Part shown: positions 18,878 to 27,959 of the stretch, in pieces
How positions within the stretch are numbered: the stretch's first letter is position 1
Layout of the letters: each line of letters starts with the position of its first letter
The notes under the pieces: generated by a model
Databases searched by the model: none
The model's input: only the letters and a program-made list of their open reading frames with translations
What the model was told of the DNA's origin: nothing
Source of the DNA: Marivita sp. XM-24bin2
GTDB taxonomy: Bacteria; Pseudomonadota; Alphaproteobacteria; Rhodobacterales; Rhodobacteraceae
Direction of reading: 5' to 3'
Assembly: GCA_003149565.1 (NCBI GenBank)
Contig: QCWH01000013.1
Span: 1-39,111 of the forward strand
Length of the DNA stretch: 39,111 nucleotides
Position numbers and translations under genes: made by a program

Positions 18878-19300
18878 TTATTCTTCGTCGGCGGTTTCGA
18901 ACTCGGCCAGACGGGCCTTGTCGGCAGCGCCTTTTGCGTCGACGTCACGGTCGACGAATTCGATGATCGCCATCGGTGCCATGTCGCCATAGCGGAAACC
19001 GGCTTTCAGGATGCGGACATAGCCGCCCGACCGCTCGGCATACCGTGGGCCGAGCACTTCGAACAGCTTGGCGACGTCTTTCTCTTCCTTGAGCTGTGCC
19101 GCTGCCTGACGGCGGGCATGCAGGTCACCGCGCTTGCCCAGCGTGATCAGCTTTTCAACGATCGGGCGCAGTTCCTTGGCTTTCGGCAGGGTGGTCTTGA
19201 TCTGCTCATGTTCGATGAGCGAGCCAGCCATGTTGGCAAAGAGCGCCTTGCGGTGCTCGTGGGTGCGGTTCAGGCGGCGGTAGCCTCGTGCGTGACGCAT
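18878..19300 (-). CDS. rplQ: 50S ribosomal protein L17 (bL17)
   Basis: A 140-residue bL17 that lies at the polypeptide exit region of the large subunit. The N terminus [20 protein letters not shown] is the family signature, followed by [22 protein letters not shown] 19300 has GGAGAAG just upstream; the frame is open further back to 19351 but that part is not conserved L17. The C-terminal tail after residue 120 is acidic and Ala-rich, as in alphaproteobacterial L17. Last gene of the alpha unit, followed by a strong terminator. Confidence 0.97.
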   Translation of the reverse strand: MRHARGYRRLNRTHEHRKALFANMAGSLIEHEQIKTTLPKAKELRPIVEKLITLGKRGDLHARRQAAAQLKEEKDVAKLFEVLGPRYAERSGGYVRILKAGFRYGDMAPMAIIEFVDRDVDAKGAADKARLAEFETADEE

Positions 19301-19424
19301 GTGTCTTCTCCTAATGTGCCCTCTACGGGCGTTTTTGCTTTGTCCGGCCACCGATGCGTGTCAGCGGCTCTCCTTGGGGCGGGTGCCCGGTGTTCGGGTG
19401 AGGGTTGCCCCTCACCCAAATGGC

Positions 19425-20441
19425 TTAAAAGTTGTCTTCCAGCTTTTTCGCCAGGTCTTCGATGTTGTCTGGCGGCCAGTCCTCGACATCCATGCCAAGG
19501 TGCAGCCCCATGCCGGACAGCACTTCCTTGATCTCGTTCAGCGACTTGCGACCAAAGTTCGGCGTGCGGAGCATCTCGGCTTCGGTTTTCTGGATGAGAT
19601 CGCCGATATAGACGATGTTGTCGTTCTTCAGGCAGTTCGCCGAACGGACAGACAACTCCAGTTCGTCCACCTTCTTGAGCAGAAGCGGGTTGAACTCGAG
19701 ACCATCGTCGTCGTCCTGCGGACGCGCGCTTTCCGGTTCGTCGAAGTTGACGAAGATCGACAGCTGGTCCTGAAGGATGCGCGCGGCATAGGCCACGGCG
19801 TCTTCCGGAGTGACGGAGCCGTCGGTTTCCACCTTCATGGTCAGCTTGTCATAGTCCAGAACCTGACCTTCACGGGTCGGCTGAACGTCATAGGCGACCT
19901 TCTTGACCGGCGAATAGATCGCGTCGATCGGCATCAGGCCGATGGGGGCGTCTTCCGGCTTGTTCTTGTCCGCGGACACGTAGCCCTTGCCGGTGTTGAC
20001 CGTCAGCTCCATGTAAAGGTCCGCACCATCGTCGAGGTGGCAGATCACATGGTCACGGTTCAGCACCTCGATGCCGTTGGTTTCCGAAATGTCACCAGCG
20101 GTGACGACGCCCGGACCTTTGGCATTGATGGACACGCGCTTGGGGCCTTCGACTTCCATGCGGAGCGACACACCCTTGAGGTTCAGAACGACGTCTGTCA
20201 CGTCTTCGCGCACGCCGGCAACGCTGGAAAACTCGTGCAGCACGTTGTCGATTTGCACAGAGGTGATTGCGGCGCCCTGAAGCGACGACAGCAGTACGCG
20301 GCGCAGCGCGTTGCCGAGGGTCAGACCAAAGCCCCGCTCCAGCGGCTCGGCCACAACGGTGGCCACGCGCGACGGATCGGCGCCCGGCTTGACGTCGAGC
20401 TGTGTCGGCTTGATCAGTTCTGCCCAGTTTTTGTGGATCAT
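19425..20441 (-). CDS. rpoA: DNA-directed RNA polymerase subunit alpha
   Basis: 338-residue alpha subunit. The N-terminal domain (about 1-230) nucleates RNA polymerase assembly and includes [20 protein letters not shown]. After a DDDD-containing linker the C-terminal domain (about 250-320, with [19 protein letters not shown] and [14 protein letters not shown]) binds UP elements and activators. ATG 20441 is preceded by GGAGGG with ideal spacing; the ATG at 20453 would put that sequence inside the gene. Lies between rpsK and rplQ as in the classical alpha operon. Confidence 0.98.
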   Translation of the reverse strand: MIHKNWAELIKPTQLDVKPGADPSRVATVVAEPLERGFGLTLGNALRRVLLSSLQGAAITSVQIDNVLHEFSSVAGVREDVTDVVLNLKGVSLRMEVEGPKRVSINAKGPGVVTAGDISETNGIEVLNRDHVICHLDDGADLYMELTVNTGKGYVSADKNKPEDAPIGLMPIDAIYSPVKKVAYDVQPTREGQVLDYDKLTMKVETDGSVTPEDAVAYAARILQDQLSIFVNFDEPESARPQDDDDGLEFNPLLLKKVDELELSVRSANCLKNDNIVYIGDLIQKTEAEMLRTPNFGRKSLNEIKEVLSGMGLHLGMDVEDWPPDNIEDLAKKLEDNF

Positions 20442-20556
20442 GCGTCCCTCCATTCTTGTCTCTGCCCCATGTCCAAAAGGCAGAAACGCCCGAGGTTAAA
20501 ATGACGAAAGCACGCCCCCACCAAATGGTGGGGCCATGCCATTGTGTTGTTCGCTT

Positions 20557-20949
20557 TTAGACGCGACGGCGCTTCGGCGGGCGGCAGCCATTGTGCGCGA
20601 TCGGGGTCACATCACGGATCGACGTGATGTTGAAGCCGACAGCGGCCAGCGCGCGCAGAGCCGATTCACGACCCGAACCGGGGCCCTGAACTTCGACTTC
20701 GAGCGTCTTGACGCCATGTTCCTGTGCCTTGCGGCCCGCATCTTCGGCAGCCAACTGGGCCGCGTAGGGTGTGGACTTCCGCGAGCCTTTGAAGCCCATG
20801 GTGCCGGCAGACGACCACGAAATGGCGTTGCCCTGCACGTCGGAGATCAGGATCTTGGTGTTGTTGAAGCTGGAGTTCACATGGGCGACGCCAGCTGCGA
20901 TGTTCTTGGAGACCTTCTTCTTGCCTCCGCGACGGGTATCACGTGCCAT
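20557..20949 (-). CDS. rpsK: 30S ribosomal protein S11 (uS11)
   Basis: A 130-residue uS11 of the small-subunit platform, contacting the mRNA exit path. Diagnostic segments are [35 protein letters not shown] and the C-terminal [18 protein letters not shown]. The start is 15 bases after the rpsM stop, and the 115-bp gap before rpoA is the largest inside this unit. Confidence 0.98.
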   Translation of the reverse strand: MARDTRRGGKKKVSKNIAAGVAHVNSSFNNTKILISDVQGNAISWSSAGTMGFKGSRKSTPYAAQLAAEDAGRKAQEHGVKTLEVEVQGPGSGRESALRALAAVGFNITSIRDVTPIAHNGCRPPKRRRV

Positions 20950-20964
20950 TGGTGCAGACCTCCC

Positions 20965-21333
20965 TTATTTCTTCTTACCGGCAATGGCCTTTGCGGGGCC
21001 TTTGCGGGTACGAGCGTTGGTGTGGGTCCGCTGACCGCGCACCGGAAGGTTGCGACGATGGCGCAGGCCGCGGTAGCAGCCGAGGTCCATCAGGCGCTTG
21101 ATGTTCATCTGCACTTCGCGGCGCAGGTCGCCTTCGACAGTGTAGTTTGCGTCGATATGTTCACGAACAGAGAGCACTTCGGCATCGCTGAGTTCGTTAA
21201 CACGACGGGTCGGGTCGATACCGACTGCCTCGCAAATGGCTTTTGCGGAGGTATGGCCAATACCGGTGATATAGGTGAGGGCGATTGGAACACGCTTCCC
21301 TGTGGGAATGTTCACGCCAGCAATACGTGCCAC
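20965..21333 (-). CDS. rpsM: 30S ribosomal protein S13 (uS13)
   Basis: A 122-residue uS13 of the small-subunit head, part of bridge B1. It has the helix-hairpin-helix [20 protein letters not shown] (16-35), the [20 protein letters not shown] motif and a basic tail reaching the P-site tRNA. It is the first gene of its unit. The usual upstream neighbours (secY, rpmJ) are absent: a promoter and an unrelated regulator pair lie between it and adk. AAGGAAG precedes the ATG. Confidence 0.98.
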   Translation of the reverse strand: MARIAGVNIPTGKRVPIALTYITGIGHTSAKAICEAVGIDPTRRVNELSDAEVLSVREHIDANYTVEGDLRREVQMNIKRLMDLGCYRGLRHRRNLPVRGQRTHTNARTRKGPAKAIAGKKK

Positions 21334-21388
21334 GTAGGACTTCCTTTTCGTTGCGGGTCCGTAGCTCCAGACCCTTTTTTCACAACAT

Positions 21389-21418
21389 AAGGCCCGTCGG
21401 TTTCATCCTTGGGGCCTT
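21389..21418 (-). other. Hairpin in the rpsM leader
   Basis: AAGGCCC and GGGCCTT form a 7-bp perfect stem with a 16-base loop within the roughly 150-base leader predicted between the rpsM promoter and its start. No T run follows on the minus strand. In other bacteria S4 represses the alpha operon through a leader structure here; that link is inference only. Confidence 0.35.
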
Positions 21419-21489
21419 CAGCTGATCAGGTGATCCGCAGACGGGCGCGACCCGCGCTGCGACGGTGATTCTCTGTTAAGAGATGGCGG

Positions 21490-21518
21490 TAGATAGGAGT
21501 GATTGGCGTGGACGTCAA
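21490..21518 (-). promoter_or_regulatory. Sigma70-like promoter for rpsM-rpsK-rpoA-rplQ
   Basis: TTGACG (21518-21513), 17-base spacer, TATCTA (21495-21490) on the minus strand. This is a close match to the housekeeping consensus. It lies just past the end of the XRE gene and gives a leader of about 150 bases before rpsM. Confidence 0.65.
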
Positions 21519-21534
21519 GGGCGGAGAACCTGCC

Positions 21535-21756
21535 TCAGGCATCTTTATCCACAAGCGGCGCCGCTTCGAGAATATCGCCAGGCTGACACTGCAAAACCTC
21601 GCAGATCCGCGCCAGTGTGTTGAAGCGGATACCCTTGACCTTACCGGTGCGCAAGAGGCTGACATTCTGTTCTGAAATGCCTATTTGATCTGCGAGATCG
21701 CGTGCCTTCATCTTACGATGCGCCAACATCACATCGAGCCGGACGATGATCTCCAT
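21535..21756 (-). CDS. Small XRE/YozG-type helix-turn-helix regulator
   Basis: A 73-residue protein that is almost only a helix-turn-helix: RKMKARDLADQIGISEQNVS then LLRTGKVKGIRFNTLARICE, ending CQPGDILE. This is the short YozG-like form that is commonly encoded next to DUF2975 membrane proteins. Its ATG overlaps the stop of the DUF2975 gene by one base (TGATG), so the two are coupled. It probably controls its own small operon. The pair is an insertion between adk and rpsM. The stop at 21535 is only 17 bases from the rpsM -35 element. Confidence 0.88.
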   Translation of the reverse strand: MEIIVRLDVMLAHRKMKARDLADQIGISEQNVSLLRTGKVKGIRFNTLARICEVLQCQPGDILEAAPLVDKDA

Positions 21757-22277
21757 CAGACGAACCCGCGCATGTCGTCCACGGCGCGGGCCGCCTCGAC
21801 CATGCTACGCCCGATCACCACCATGAGCCCTGCCGCCAGTACCAAGCCGACCTGGGCGAAACCGAACTGGATCGCCAGCATCCGTTCGCCAGCGACATTG
21901 GCGGAGGTGAGCATCAGGCTCTGCACAGAGCGTGTCACCACCTGCGCGACCGCGATCAGGACCAGCCCGACCCCTATGTTTCGGATGATCAGCGCAGCCT
22001 CGATCGTCAAGGCGCGGTTGTTACGGTATAGAGCGAACAAGGCTTGCACCTGATACAGCACCCATGCACCGATCCCCCAAGGGACCAGTCCGACAAGTCC
22101 GGCAAAAATGATCTGCTCGTCGCTTTGCACGTCCGACACCGGCACGGTCGGAAAGGCCTCCCGCACTGCATCTGGCGAAAACTGCCCCATGATGATCAGC
22201 GCAACCAAAAGCACCGGCGCCGCCAGTAGCGCGGACCATGTGCCAAAATAAAGAACCGTCGGCAGAGAGAAGCGCAT
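21756..22277 (-). CDS. DUF2975 integral membrane protein
   Basis: A 173-residue protein with four membrane segments: about 8-30 (LYFGTWSALLAAPVLLVALI), 57-80 (FAGLVGLVPWGIGAWVLYQV), 97-118 (IIRNIGVGLVLIAVAQVV) and 137-157 (FAQVGLVLAAGLMVVIGRSM). The spacing and the coupling to a YozG-like regulator match the DUF2975 family, whose function is not known. AAGGAG lies upstream of ATG 22277. It is divergent from the small lipoprotein gene across a 68-bp, very AT-rich gap. Confidence 0.82.
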   Translation of the reverse strand: MRFSLPTVLYFGTWSALLAAPVLLVALIIMGQFSPDAVREAFPTVPVSDVQSDEQIIFAGLVGLVPWGIGAWVLYQVQALFALYRNNRALTIEAALIIRNIGVGLVLIAVAQVVTRSVQSLMLTSANVAGERMLAIQFGFAQVGLVLAAGLMVVIGRSMVEAARAVDDMRGFV

Positions 22278-22345
22278 CGATTACTCCTTGCGTGAATTAT
22301 TTTTATTGTTTTACGATAATTTTTACACGAATCAAGGAAATATTT

Positions 22346-22882
22346 ATGCGTCTTACTTCTATTCTCGCCGCCCTTTCCCTGGTTGGATGCGGGTCCGTCA
22401 ACCCGGGCAACATGCTTGCTCTGTCACAACTTTCGCCCCTAACAGCAGATCCAAGCGGAATCCGCGCGGGCATTGATCTGCCCGTTGGCGTTACAATCCC
22501 ACCGGACGGCGCCGTTCTGACCTTTGCCGCAACGCGGTCTGACACAGGGCAAGCCGACATGGGTGTGTTCGAATTGGAGAGGTTGGAAACTGCACAGGGG
22601 ATGCTGCTCTTCCGTCTCGCCCCAGAAGATCGCGCGGAGTACATCCGACTGCGGGACATGTTCGATGCTTGGGAAACAGAGGCACCGCGCGCCACCAATG
22701 GCACATTTTCGATCGCCGTGGCAGCTTGCAAAACCGGGTCTGGTCCAGACTCCGAGGCGACCTTCTCGGTCTATGTCGCGACAGCGGCTGATGCGCCGCT
22801 GGCGGTCGTGGTCGAAGATGCTCCCATCGGAGAGGCCCTGGAGGCGGCCCGCAACGCGGGAGCATCTGCTCTATGTGATTAG
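22346..22882 (+). CDS. Small putative lipoprotein, function unknown
   Basis: A 178-residue protein starting [15 protein letters not shown] with a lipobox (L-V-G-C15), so it is expected to be lipidated and periplasmic or outer-membrane bound. The mature part is mostly beta-like, with a two-cysteine pattern (AACKTG near 129 and the final ALCD) that could form a disulfide. I recognise no family. ATG 22346 has AAGGAAA ten bases upstream. It lies on the plus strand inside the ribosomal cluster, divergent from DUF2975, and its stop overlaps that of the convergent adk gene by 4 bases. Confidence 0.75.
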   Translation: MRLTSILAALSLVGCGSVNPGNMLALSQLSPLTADPSGIRAGIDLPVGVTIPPDGAVLTFAATRSDTGQADMGVFELERLETAQGMLLFRLAPEDRAEYIRLRDMFDAWETEAPRATNGTFSIAVAACKTGSGPDSEATFSVYVATAADAPLAVVVEDAPIGEALEAARNAGASALCD

Positions 22883-23523
22883 GCGTCCAGCACCTTGGCA
22901 ATGTCCGCTTTCACAGCGGATATTTCGCCCAGACCGTCAACCGAGGACAGAAGTCCCTTGGCGTGGTAGTAGCCAATCAGCGGCGAGGTCTTCTTGTAGT
23001 ACTCCATCAGACGCTGCTTGAGGCTTTCCTCATTGTCGTCCGCGCGGCGCTTGAATTCAGTTCCACCACAGTTGGAGCACTTGCCGTCCTCGGGGATCGG
23101 TTTGGTGTTGTCGTTGTAGACATCGCCACAGCCTCCACAAGTGGAACGGGCCTTAATGCGGGAGACCAGCGCCTCGTCATCGACACGCATTTCGATCACC
23201 GCATCGAGGGTCTCGCCCTCCTCGGCAAGCAATTCGCTCAAAGCATCCGCCTGAGCCAGAGTGCGCGGGAAACCGTCAAAGATAAAGCCACCCTTCTTGT
23301 CGCCCTTGAGCTTTTCGCGGATCAGACCAATCACGATCTCGTCCGTCACCAACTCGCCCCGGGCCATCACGTCAGCGACGATCTTGCCCATCTCGGTACC
23401 GCTATCCTTGGCCTCGCGAAGCATGTCGCCGGTCGAAAGCTGTATCATGTCACGCTCTTCGCAAAGGAATCGCGCTTGTGTGCCTTTGCCCGCACCCGGC
23501 GGGCCCAATAGTATGATATTCAT
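22879..23523 (-). CDS. adk: Adenylate kinase, zinc-type
   Basis: Converts ATP plus AMP to two ADP. The 214-residue long-form enzyme has P-loop GPPGAGKGT (7-15), FDGFPRT (82-88) in the core, and a LID with four cysteines (Cys129, Cys132, Cys149, Cys152), a structural zinc site. That is the rule in Gram-positives and is also known in Paracoccus, so it fits a Rhodobacterales origin. Its ATG overlaps the secY stop by four bases, and it closes the rplO-secY-adk unit. Confidence 0.97.
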   Translation of the reverse strand: MNIILLGPPGAGKGTQARFLCEERDMIQLSTGDMLREAKDSGTEMGKIVADVMARGELVTDEIVIGLIREKLKGDKKGGFIFDGFPRTLAQADALSELLAEEGETLDAVIEMRVDDEALVSRIKARSTCGGCGDVYNDNTKPIPEDGKCSNCGGTEFKRRADDNEESLKQRLMEYYKKTSPLIGYYHAKGLLSSVDGLGEISAVKADIAKVLDA

Positions 23524-24884
23524 CGGCGCGCCGGGCTCCGTCTTTTTGATTTGGACTTACCCTTGCCGCGCAGTTGCGATTTTTGAATAAGACCTTCGTA
23601 TTGATGCGCAAGCAGGTGGCTCTGAACCTGCTGGATTGTGTCCATCGTCACCGACACCACAATCAGAACAGATGTACCGCCGAAGTAGAACGGGATCGCA
23701 AACTGGCCGCGCAGGATCTCTGGGAGAAGACAGACCGCAGTCAGATAAGCCGAGCCGAGAACCAACACGCGGTTGACCACATATTCGAGATATTCAGCGG
23801 TTTTCTTGCCCGGACGGATACCCGGCACAAAGCCGTTCTGGTTCTTCAGATTGTCAGCAACATCGTCAACCTTGAACGACACGTTGAACGTGTAGAAATA
23901 CGCGAAGAAGACGATCATCGCCCCGAAGAACAGCAGGTACAGCGGCTGACCCGGGCCGAAATAGGCAAGGATCGTCGACATGACCGGACCGGTCTGCTGT
24001 CCACTAAAGGTGCTGATCGTGGTCGGCAGCAGCAAAAGCGAGCTGGCAAAGATCGCCGGAATCACGCCCGACGGGTTGACCTTGACCGGAAGATGGCTGT
24101 TCTGCGCTTCGGCGATCTTCATGCCCATCTGGCGGCGGGGATACTGGATCGTAATCTTTCGGAGCGCCCGCTCCATAAAGACCACAAACATGATCACGGC
24201 AATGACCATGAGGATCACCCCGATAATCACAGCAGGGCTGATCGCGCCGGACCGACCCGAGGCAAAGAACTGCGCCAGAGCCGCCGGAACCTCGGCGATG
24301 ATGCCCACGAAGATGATCAACGAGATACCGTTACCAACGCCGCGCGCGGTGATCTGTTCACCCAGCCACATCAGGAACATGGTGCCACCCACCAGGGTGA
24401 TCACGCAGGAGGCACGGAAGAACCAGCCCGGATCGGTGACAAGATCGCCCGCCTCAAGACTGACAGCAAGACCGTAGGCTTGGAATGTGGCAAGGAAAAC
24501 AGTGCCATAGCGCGTGTATTGCGCGATTTTCTTGCGGCCCTGTTCACCCTCTTTCTTCAACTGCTCAAGCGACGGAACCATTGAGGCGAGAAGCTGAACG
24601 ATGATCGAGGCCGAAATATAGGGCATGATGCCAAGAGCAAAGATGCCCATACGGCCCAGAGCACCGCCGGTGAACATCGTCAGGATGCCCCCGATCCCCT
24701 GCTGCGCCTGCTCCATGAATTCGCGCAGGGCGATGCCGTCGATCCCCGGAACGGGGATGAAGGTGCCGATGCGGTAAACGATCAGAAGGCCAAGCGTAAA
24801 CAAAATACGGTTGCGCAAATCGGTCGCTTTACCGAGCGCAGCCCAGCTTGTATTCGCGGCCATTTGTTCTGCTGCTGATACCAT
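23520..24884 (-). CDS. secY: Protein translocase subunit SecY
   Basis: Central channel of the SecYEG translocon, with ten membrane helices. The 454-residue protein shows the conserved [14 protein letters not shown] (first helix), [20 protein letters not shown] (helix 4-5 region), [20 protein letters not shown] and a C-terminal basic tail. ATG 24884 is chosen because it gives the alphaproteobacterial N terminus [14 protein letters not shown]; the frame is open to an ATG at 24914, but that lies in a strong hairpin. The ribosome binding site is weak. It overlaps adk by four bases and follows rplO by about 100 bases. Confidence 0.97.
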   Translation of the reverse strand: MVSAAEQMAANTSWAALGKATDLRNRILFTLGLLIVYRIGTFIPVPGIDGIALREFMEQAQQGIGGILTMFTGGALGRMGIFALGIMPYISASIIVQLLASMVPSLEQLKKEGEQGRKKIAQYTRYGTVFLATFQAYGLAVSLEAGDLVTDPGWFFRASCVITLVGGTMFLMWLGEQITARGVGNGISLIIFVGIIAEVPAALAQFFASGRSGAISPAVIIGVILMVIAVIMFVVFMERALRKITIQYPRRQMGMKIAEAQNSHLPVKVNPSGVIPAIFASSLLLLPTTISTFSGQQTGPVMSTILAYFGPGQPLYLLFFGAMIVFFAYFYTFNVSFKVDDVADNLKNQNGFVPGIRPGKKTAEYLEYVVNRVLVLGSAYLTAVCLLPEILRGQFAIPFYFGGTSVLIVVSVTMDTIQQVQSHLLAHQYEGLIQKSQLRGKGKSKSKRRSPARR

Positions 24885-24903
24885 GCGGGTCTCTTTTATG
24901 ATG

Positions 24904-24938
24904 AACGCCGCCATGAGCGGTCCGGCTCAGGCGGCGTT
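24904..24938 (-). other. Strong hairpin between rplO and secY
   Basis: Arms AACGCCGCC-TGAGC and GCTCA-T-GGCGGCGTT form 14 base pairs with a single bulged base and a six-base loop, ending 20 bases before the secY start. There is no T run, so it is more likely a translation or RNA-stability element than a terminator. Confidence 0.6.
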
Positions 24939-24988
24939 TGGAAAGCTCTGAAGGCTATGTAAGCGGCGCAGAGGCCGCTCACAACCTC

Positions 24989-25462
24989 TTATTCGGCGGC
25001 CTGCGCGGTTGTGACCGTCAGTGAGCCGCCCGCCTTCTCAACCGCCTCGATGGCCGATTTCGAAGCGCCGGTGACGTTCAAGGTCACTTTTGCAGTGATG
25101 TCGCCCTTGGCAAGCACGCGGATGCCGTCCAGCTTGCGGCGGACCAGACCGGATGCGACCAGCGCGTCCTCGTCGATGGTACCTTTTGCGTCAAGCTTGC
25201 CAGCGTCGACGAATTTCTGGATCAGGCCGAGGTTCACAACGGCGAACGACTTGCGGTTCGGCTTGTTGAAGCCGCGCTTCGGCAGGCGCTGGTAAAGCGG
25301 CATCTGGCCGCCTTCGTAGCCGGCAATGGCCACACCCGAACGGGACTTCTGACCTTTGATACCACGGCCACCCATTTTACCGATGCCGGAGCCCGGACCA
25401 CGGCCAACGCGCTTCTTGCGCTTGGTTGCGCCGGGGTTGTCGCGCAGTTCATGCAGTTTCAT
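24989..25462 (-). CDS. rplO: 50S ribosomal protein L15 (uL15)
   Basis: A 157-residue uL15, a late-assembly protein of the large subunit. N terminus [20 protein letters not shown], then [14 protein letters not shown] and [15 protein letters not shown] are diagnostic. ATG 25462 has AAGGAGAAG just upstream; the open frame continues to 25576 but that stretch contains the promoter. In most bacteria rplO directly follows rpmD; here 2.3 kb with two foreign genes separate them, and rplO has its own promoter. Confidence 0.98.
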   Translation of the reverse strand: MKLHELRDNPGATKRKKRVGRGPGSGIGKMGGRGIKGQKSRSGVAIAGYEGGQMPLYQRLPKRGFNKPNRKSFAVVNLGLIQKFVDAGKLDAKGTIDEDALVASGLVRRKLDGIRVLAKGDITAKVTLNVTGASKSAIEAVEKAGGSLTVTTAQAAE

Positions 25463-25557
25463 ATCGCTTCTCCTTTGCCGGAACCGTCCCCGAAGCGATG
25501 TGGGACGAACGCGGCTTTTCTTATTTTCAGACTCAGTGACCCTCGGGCCACCGGGGG

Positions 25558-25586
25558 CGTATAGAGCGTTGCGCATGCCGGATCAA
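25558..25586 (-). promoter_or_regulatory. Sigma70-like promoter for rplO-secY-adk
   Basis: TTGATC (25586-25581), 17-base spacer, TATACG (25563-25558) on the minus strand, giving a leader of about 90 bases before rplO. The -10 is identical to that predicted before rpmC. Confidence 0.6.
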
Positions 25587-25640
25587 GGGGATGTGCGGTT
25601 CTCTTGTTTCTTTCTCACCCTACCGCAGCAGAAGACAGTA

Positions 25641-25712
25641 TTTGCGGAGATTTTGCGTTGTTTTGCGCGCGATTTGCGGGTCAGACGGACCGCATATTAC
25701 GCTGGATTTGCG
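25641..25712 (+). repeat. Phased TTTGCG repeats upstream of the DUF1127 gene
   Basis: TTTGCG occurs at 25641, 25652, 25662, 25673 and 25707. The first four are 10-11 bp apart, one helical turn, and the fifth is 34 bp (about three turns) further on. They lie 42-113 bp before the DUF1127 start. They could be an array of protein-binding sites on one face of the helix. GC-rich DNA makes TTTGCG fairly common, but not this spacing. Confidence 0.4.
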
Positions 25713-25753
25713 GCAGCGTGTGACAAGGGTTCATCAAAACAAAGGAGCCCGTC

Positions 25754-25972
25754 ATGCAGACCAACAAATTCATCACCGCAGCCAACAGCACACATGTCCG
25801 CAACAGGCCTACAAAATCCTTGGCTTCAGAATTGCGTATCTGGCTGGACGCGTGGCGCGAGTACCTGAACTTTCAAAAGCTCGATGCCGACGCGTTGCGC
25901 GATATGGGTATCACATCTGAAGACAGAGCGCGTACCACAGTCGGTGACATTCGCAACAGAATGCGCGGCTGA
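25754..25972 (+). CDS. DUF1127 (YjiS-like) small protein
   Basis: A 72-residue protein. The C-terminal half, ELRIWLDAWREYLNFQKLDA followed by DALRDMGITSEDR, follows the DUF1127 pattern (R-x-x-x-L-x-x-L-x-x-x-x-L-x-D-x-G). Some DUF1127 proteins in Rhodobacter and Agrobacterium are stress-related and involved in RNA turnover; that role is not shown here. AAGGAG precedes ATG 25754. It lies between rpmD and rplO on the opposite strand, convergent with the TPR regulator gene (5-bp gap). Confidence 0.82.
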   Translation: MQTNKFITAANSTHVRNRPTKSLASELRIWLDAWREYLNFQKLDADALRDMGITSEDRARTTVGDIRNRMRG

Positions 25973-25977
25973 CGCAC

Positions 25978-27636
25978 TCAGCCAGTCCAACCTGCGCGAT
26001 GTAACCCGTCAAAGATCATGTTCTTATGTTCAGGCTGTGCATAAGGATAGGTTGCAGCGACATAGGCCGCATCAAAGTCAGGCTGAAGCTCATGCACTTT
26101 CTGAAGCGCTGCTTCAGCCTCTTCGATTGCGCCAGCCAGACCCAGTGTGATCGCCACCCTCTGCAGACCCCGCGAATAACTAGGGGCAATATCCCGCAGC
26201 TCTCGCGCAATCCTCGTTGCCTCTTCCACTTGGCCGGAAAACAGAAGACAGGTTGCCATTTGCCCCAGCACGGCCGCCCGGTTGGGATAATTCGGATTGA
26301 GTTGCAAAAGCAGCTCGTTCTGGCGCATTGCCTCATCGAACTCACCTAACCACTCCAATGAACAACCCAAAGCATGTCGAGCGATTGGCGCAGACGGATT
26401 CAGGCGTACCGCCTCAGTGGCGTGATACTTTCCCGGTCCAAAAGAATGCTCTCCGAATATCAGCGTCAACGCGAGATATCCGTGACTTTCCCAATCCATC
26501 GGATCAGAATCCACGGCCTGCTCGGCCAGAGCGCGAGCCCTCTCCATCGAGGATGTGCGATCCTCGTTCCAGCCAAGAAGCGCGGAGCGAAACCAGAAGC
26601 GGCTCAGTCGCGCCAGTGCTTGGGTGTAGTTGGGCTCGCGCCGCAACGCTTCTTCATATAAGGGCACCTGCAACGCATTTGACTCCGGTGAGCCATAGCC
26701 TGCGCCGCCATTGCGTTCTATTTCGTCAGCCTGTGCCACAAGTTGCCACGCCGACATGTCGGATGGCCGCTGGCGCTTGACGCGCGCAGCCTCGGCCCGC
26801 GCAATCTCGGGTGTGAAACGCGCGACAACGCAGCGACCGATGGCTTCCTGTATTTCAAAAACGTCGGACATATCGCCATCGAATGTCTCGGTCCAAATGA
26901 GATGACCGGTTGCGACCTCTGTCAGACTGGCACTCACACGGATGCGATCTCCAGCCCGTCTGATGGCACCCGAGACTGCGTAGTCCGCATGGACAGAAGT
27001 CGCAATTTCTCTAAGATTGCCATCCTGTTCGGTCTGCCATCCCACCGCTTCAGGCCCGATTACGGGAAACCAACGCCACGTAGACAGACAAGTGCGAAGG
27101 TCTACAACTAAGCCAGTCGCAAAGGCTTGATCTTCCTCCGACGTGCTGGCTGCGACCAGAGCCGCCACCAAAACGGTTGGGTTTGTAAAGATGTCATGCT
27201 CTGAGACGGCCTGCGAAACGTCACTCTCTTCTCGATTACCGTCATCCAAGCGCGCCGCAGTTTCGCGACACCAATCGTCAAAAGGCTCGGACATCAGGTC
27301 AATACCTTCGAGGAATCCGCCTTCGTCAGGGGACCCGAAATCAGGGTCCAAAACTTGGACATCGAGACGCACATACTGACCGTCAGCAGAAATAATTGTC
27401 TCGGCCCGACCGCAGGCTTTGCGGAGGCTCGACAGCTCTTGGCGCAACGAGGCTCTCGCCTGCTCTTCCCCCCTGTCGGGCCAAAGGGTCGCGGCGAGAC
27501 GATCTCTGGCGATGCTGTGTTTCGGGGAGAGGGCCAACATCGCCAGCATGGCCTGTGACCGGCGCGACGTGATCTTTAGGTCGCGCCCGTCAAGAGCCGC
27601 TGCAAAGGGGCCAAACAGAGACAGCTGCAACGTCAT
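25978..27636 (-). CDS. BTAD-type winged-helix / TolB-like / TPR regulatory protein
   Basis: A 552-residue soluble protein. Residues 1-95 form an OmpR-type winged helix of the SARP/BTAD kind (LKITSRRSQAMLAMLALSPK, then DRLAATLWPDRGEEQARASL). Residues about 155-275 look like the TolB-like N-terminal domain found in CadC and adenylate-cyclase-type regulators (YAVSGAIRRAGDRIRVSASL, TEVATGHLIWTE). Residues 320-552 are TPR repeats (ALRREPNYTQALARLSRFW, LLLQLNPNYPNRAAVLGQM). It has no membrane helix, unlike CadC. No clear Shine-Dalgarno precedes ATG 27636. It interrupts the spc cluster directly after the rpmD terminator. Targets and signal unknown. Confidence 0.82.
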   Translation of the reverse strand: MTLQLSLFGPFAAALDGRDLKITSRRSQAMLAMLALSPKHSIARDRLAATLWPDRGEEQARASLRQELSSLRKACGRAETIISADGQYVRLDVQVLDPDFGSPDEGGFLEGIDLMSEPFDDWCRETAARLDDGNREESDVSQAVSEHDIFTNPTVLVAALVAASTSEEDQAFATGLVVDLRTCLSTWRWFPVIGPEAVGWQTEQDGNLREIATSVHADYAVSGAIRRAGDRIRVSASLTEVATGHLIWTETFDGDMSDVFEIQEAIGRCVVARFTPEIARAEAARVKRQRPSDMSAWQLVAQADEIERNGGAGYGSPESNALQVPLYEEALRREPNYTQALARLSRFWFRSALLGWNEDRTSSMERARALAEQAVDSDPMDWESHGYLALTLIFGEHSFGPGKYHATEAVRLNPSAPIARHALGCSLEWLGEFDEAMRQNELLLQLNPNYPNRAAVLGQMATCLLFSGQVEEATRIARELRDIAPSYSRGLQRVAITLGLAGAIEEAEAALQKVHELQPDFDAAYVAATYPYAQPEHKNMIFDGLHRAGWTG

Positions 27637-27707
27637 AACACGGCAGAGAGTGCCACAAGGGGTAAGACGGGTGAAGCCTCAAAGCTCTTCATCACCGTAC
27701 CTCAATG

Positions 27708-27740
27708 AAAAAACGCCCGCCGGTGGGCACCGACGGGCGT
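27708..27740 (-). terminator. Intrinsic terminator after rpmD
   Basis: On the minus strand ACGCCCGTCGGTG, loop CC, CACCGGCGGGCGT (13-bp stem with one G-U pair) is followed by a run of T. It lies 26 bases after the rpmD stop and separates the rpmC-rpmD unit from the regulator gene and from rplO. Confidence 0.9.
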
Positions 27741-27765
27741 TCCATTCAGTCGAAAAGCGACTAGC

Positions 27766-27954
27766 TTAGCCGCGCTCTTCGATGATCTCTACCATATGAG
27801 ACACTTTACGGACCATGCCGCGAATGGCGGGGGTGTCCTCGAGCTCACGGGTTTTGTGCATCTTGTTGAGGCCCAAGCCGATCAGCGTCTGGCGCTGAAT
27901 ACCGGGACGACGGATCGGCGAACCGACCTGCTTAACAACGATTGTCTTAGCCAT
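27766..27954 (-). CDS. rpmD: 50S ribosomal protein L30 (uL30)
   Basis: A 62-residue uL30: [37 protein letters not shown] and [10 protein letters not shown] are typical. ATG 27954 is used because GGAGG lies just upstream, overlapping the end of rpsE; an ATG three codons earlier gives MIQMAKT. Last gene of the long spc unit, followed by a strong terminator. Confidence 0.97.
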   Translation of the reverse strand: MAKTIVVKQVGSPIRRPGIQRQTLIGLGLNKMHKTRELEDTPAIRGMVRKVSHMVEIIEERG

Positions 27955-27959
27955 CTGGA

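Noticed and set aside
19299-20504. 401-codon open frame on the plus strand
   Set aside because: Antisense to rpoA.
21334-22878. Expected rpmJ or infA between secY/adk and rpsM
   Set aside because: Both strands were read for short basic proteins of the L36 or IF1 type; none is present.
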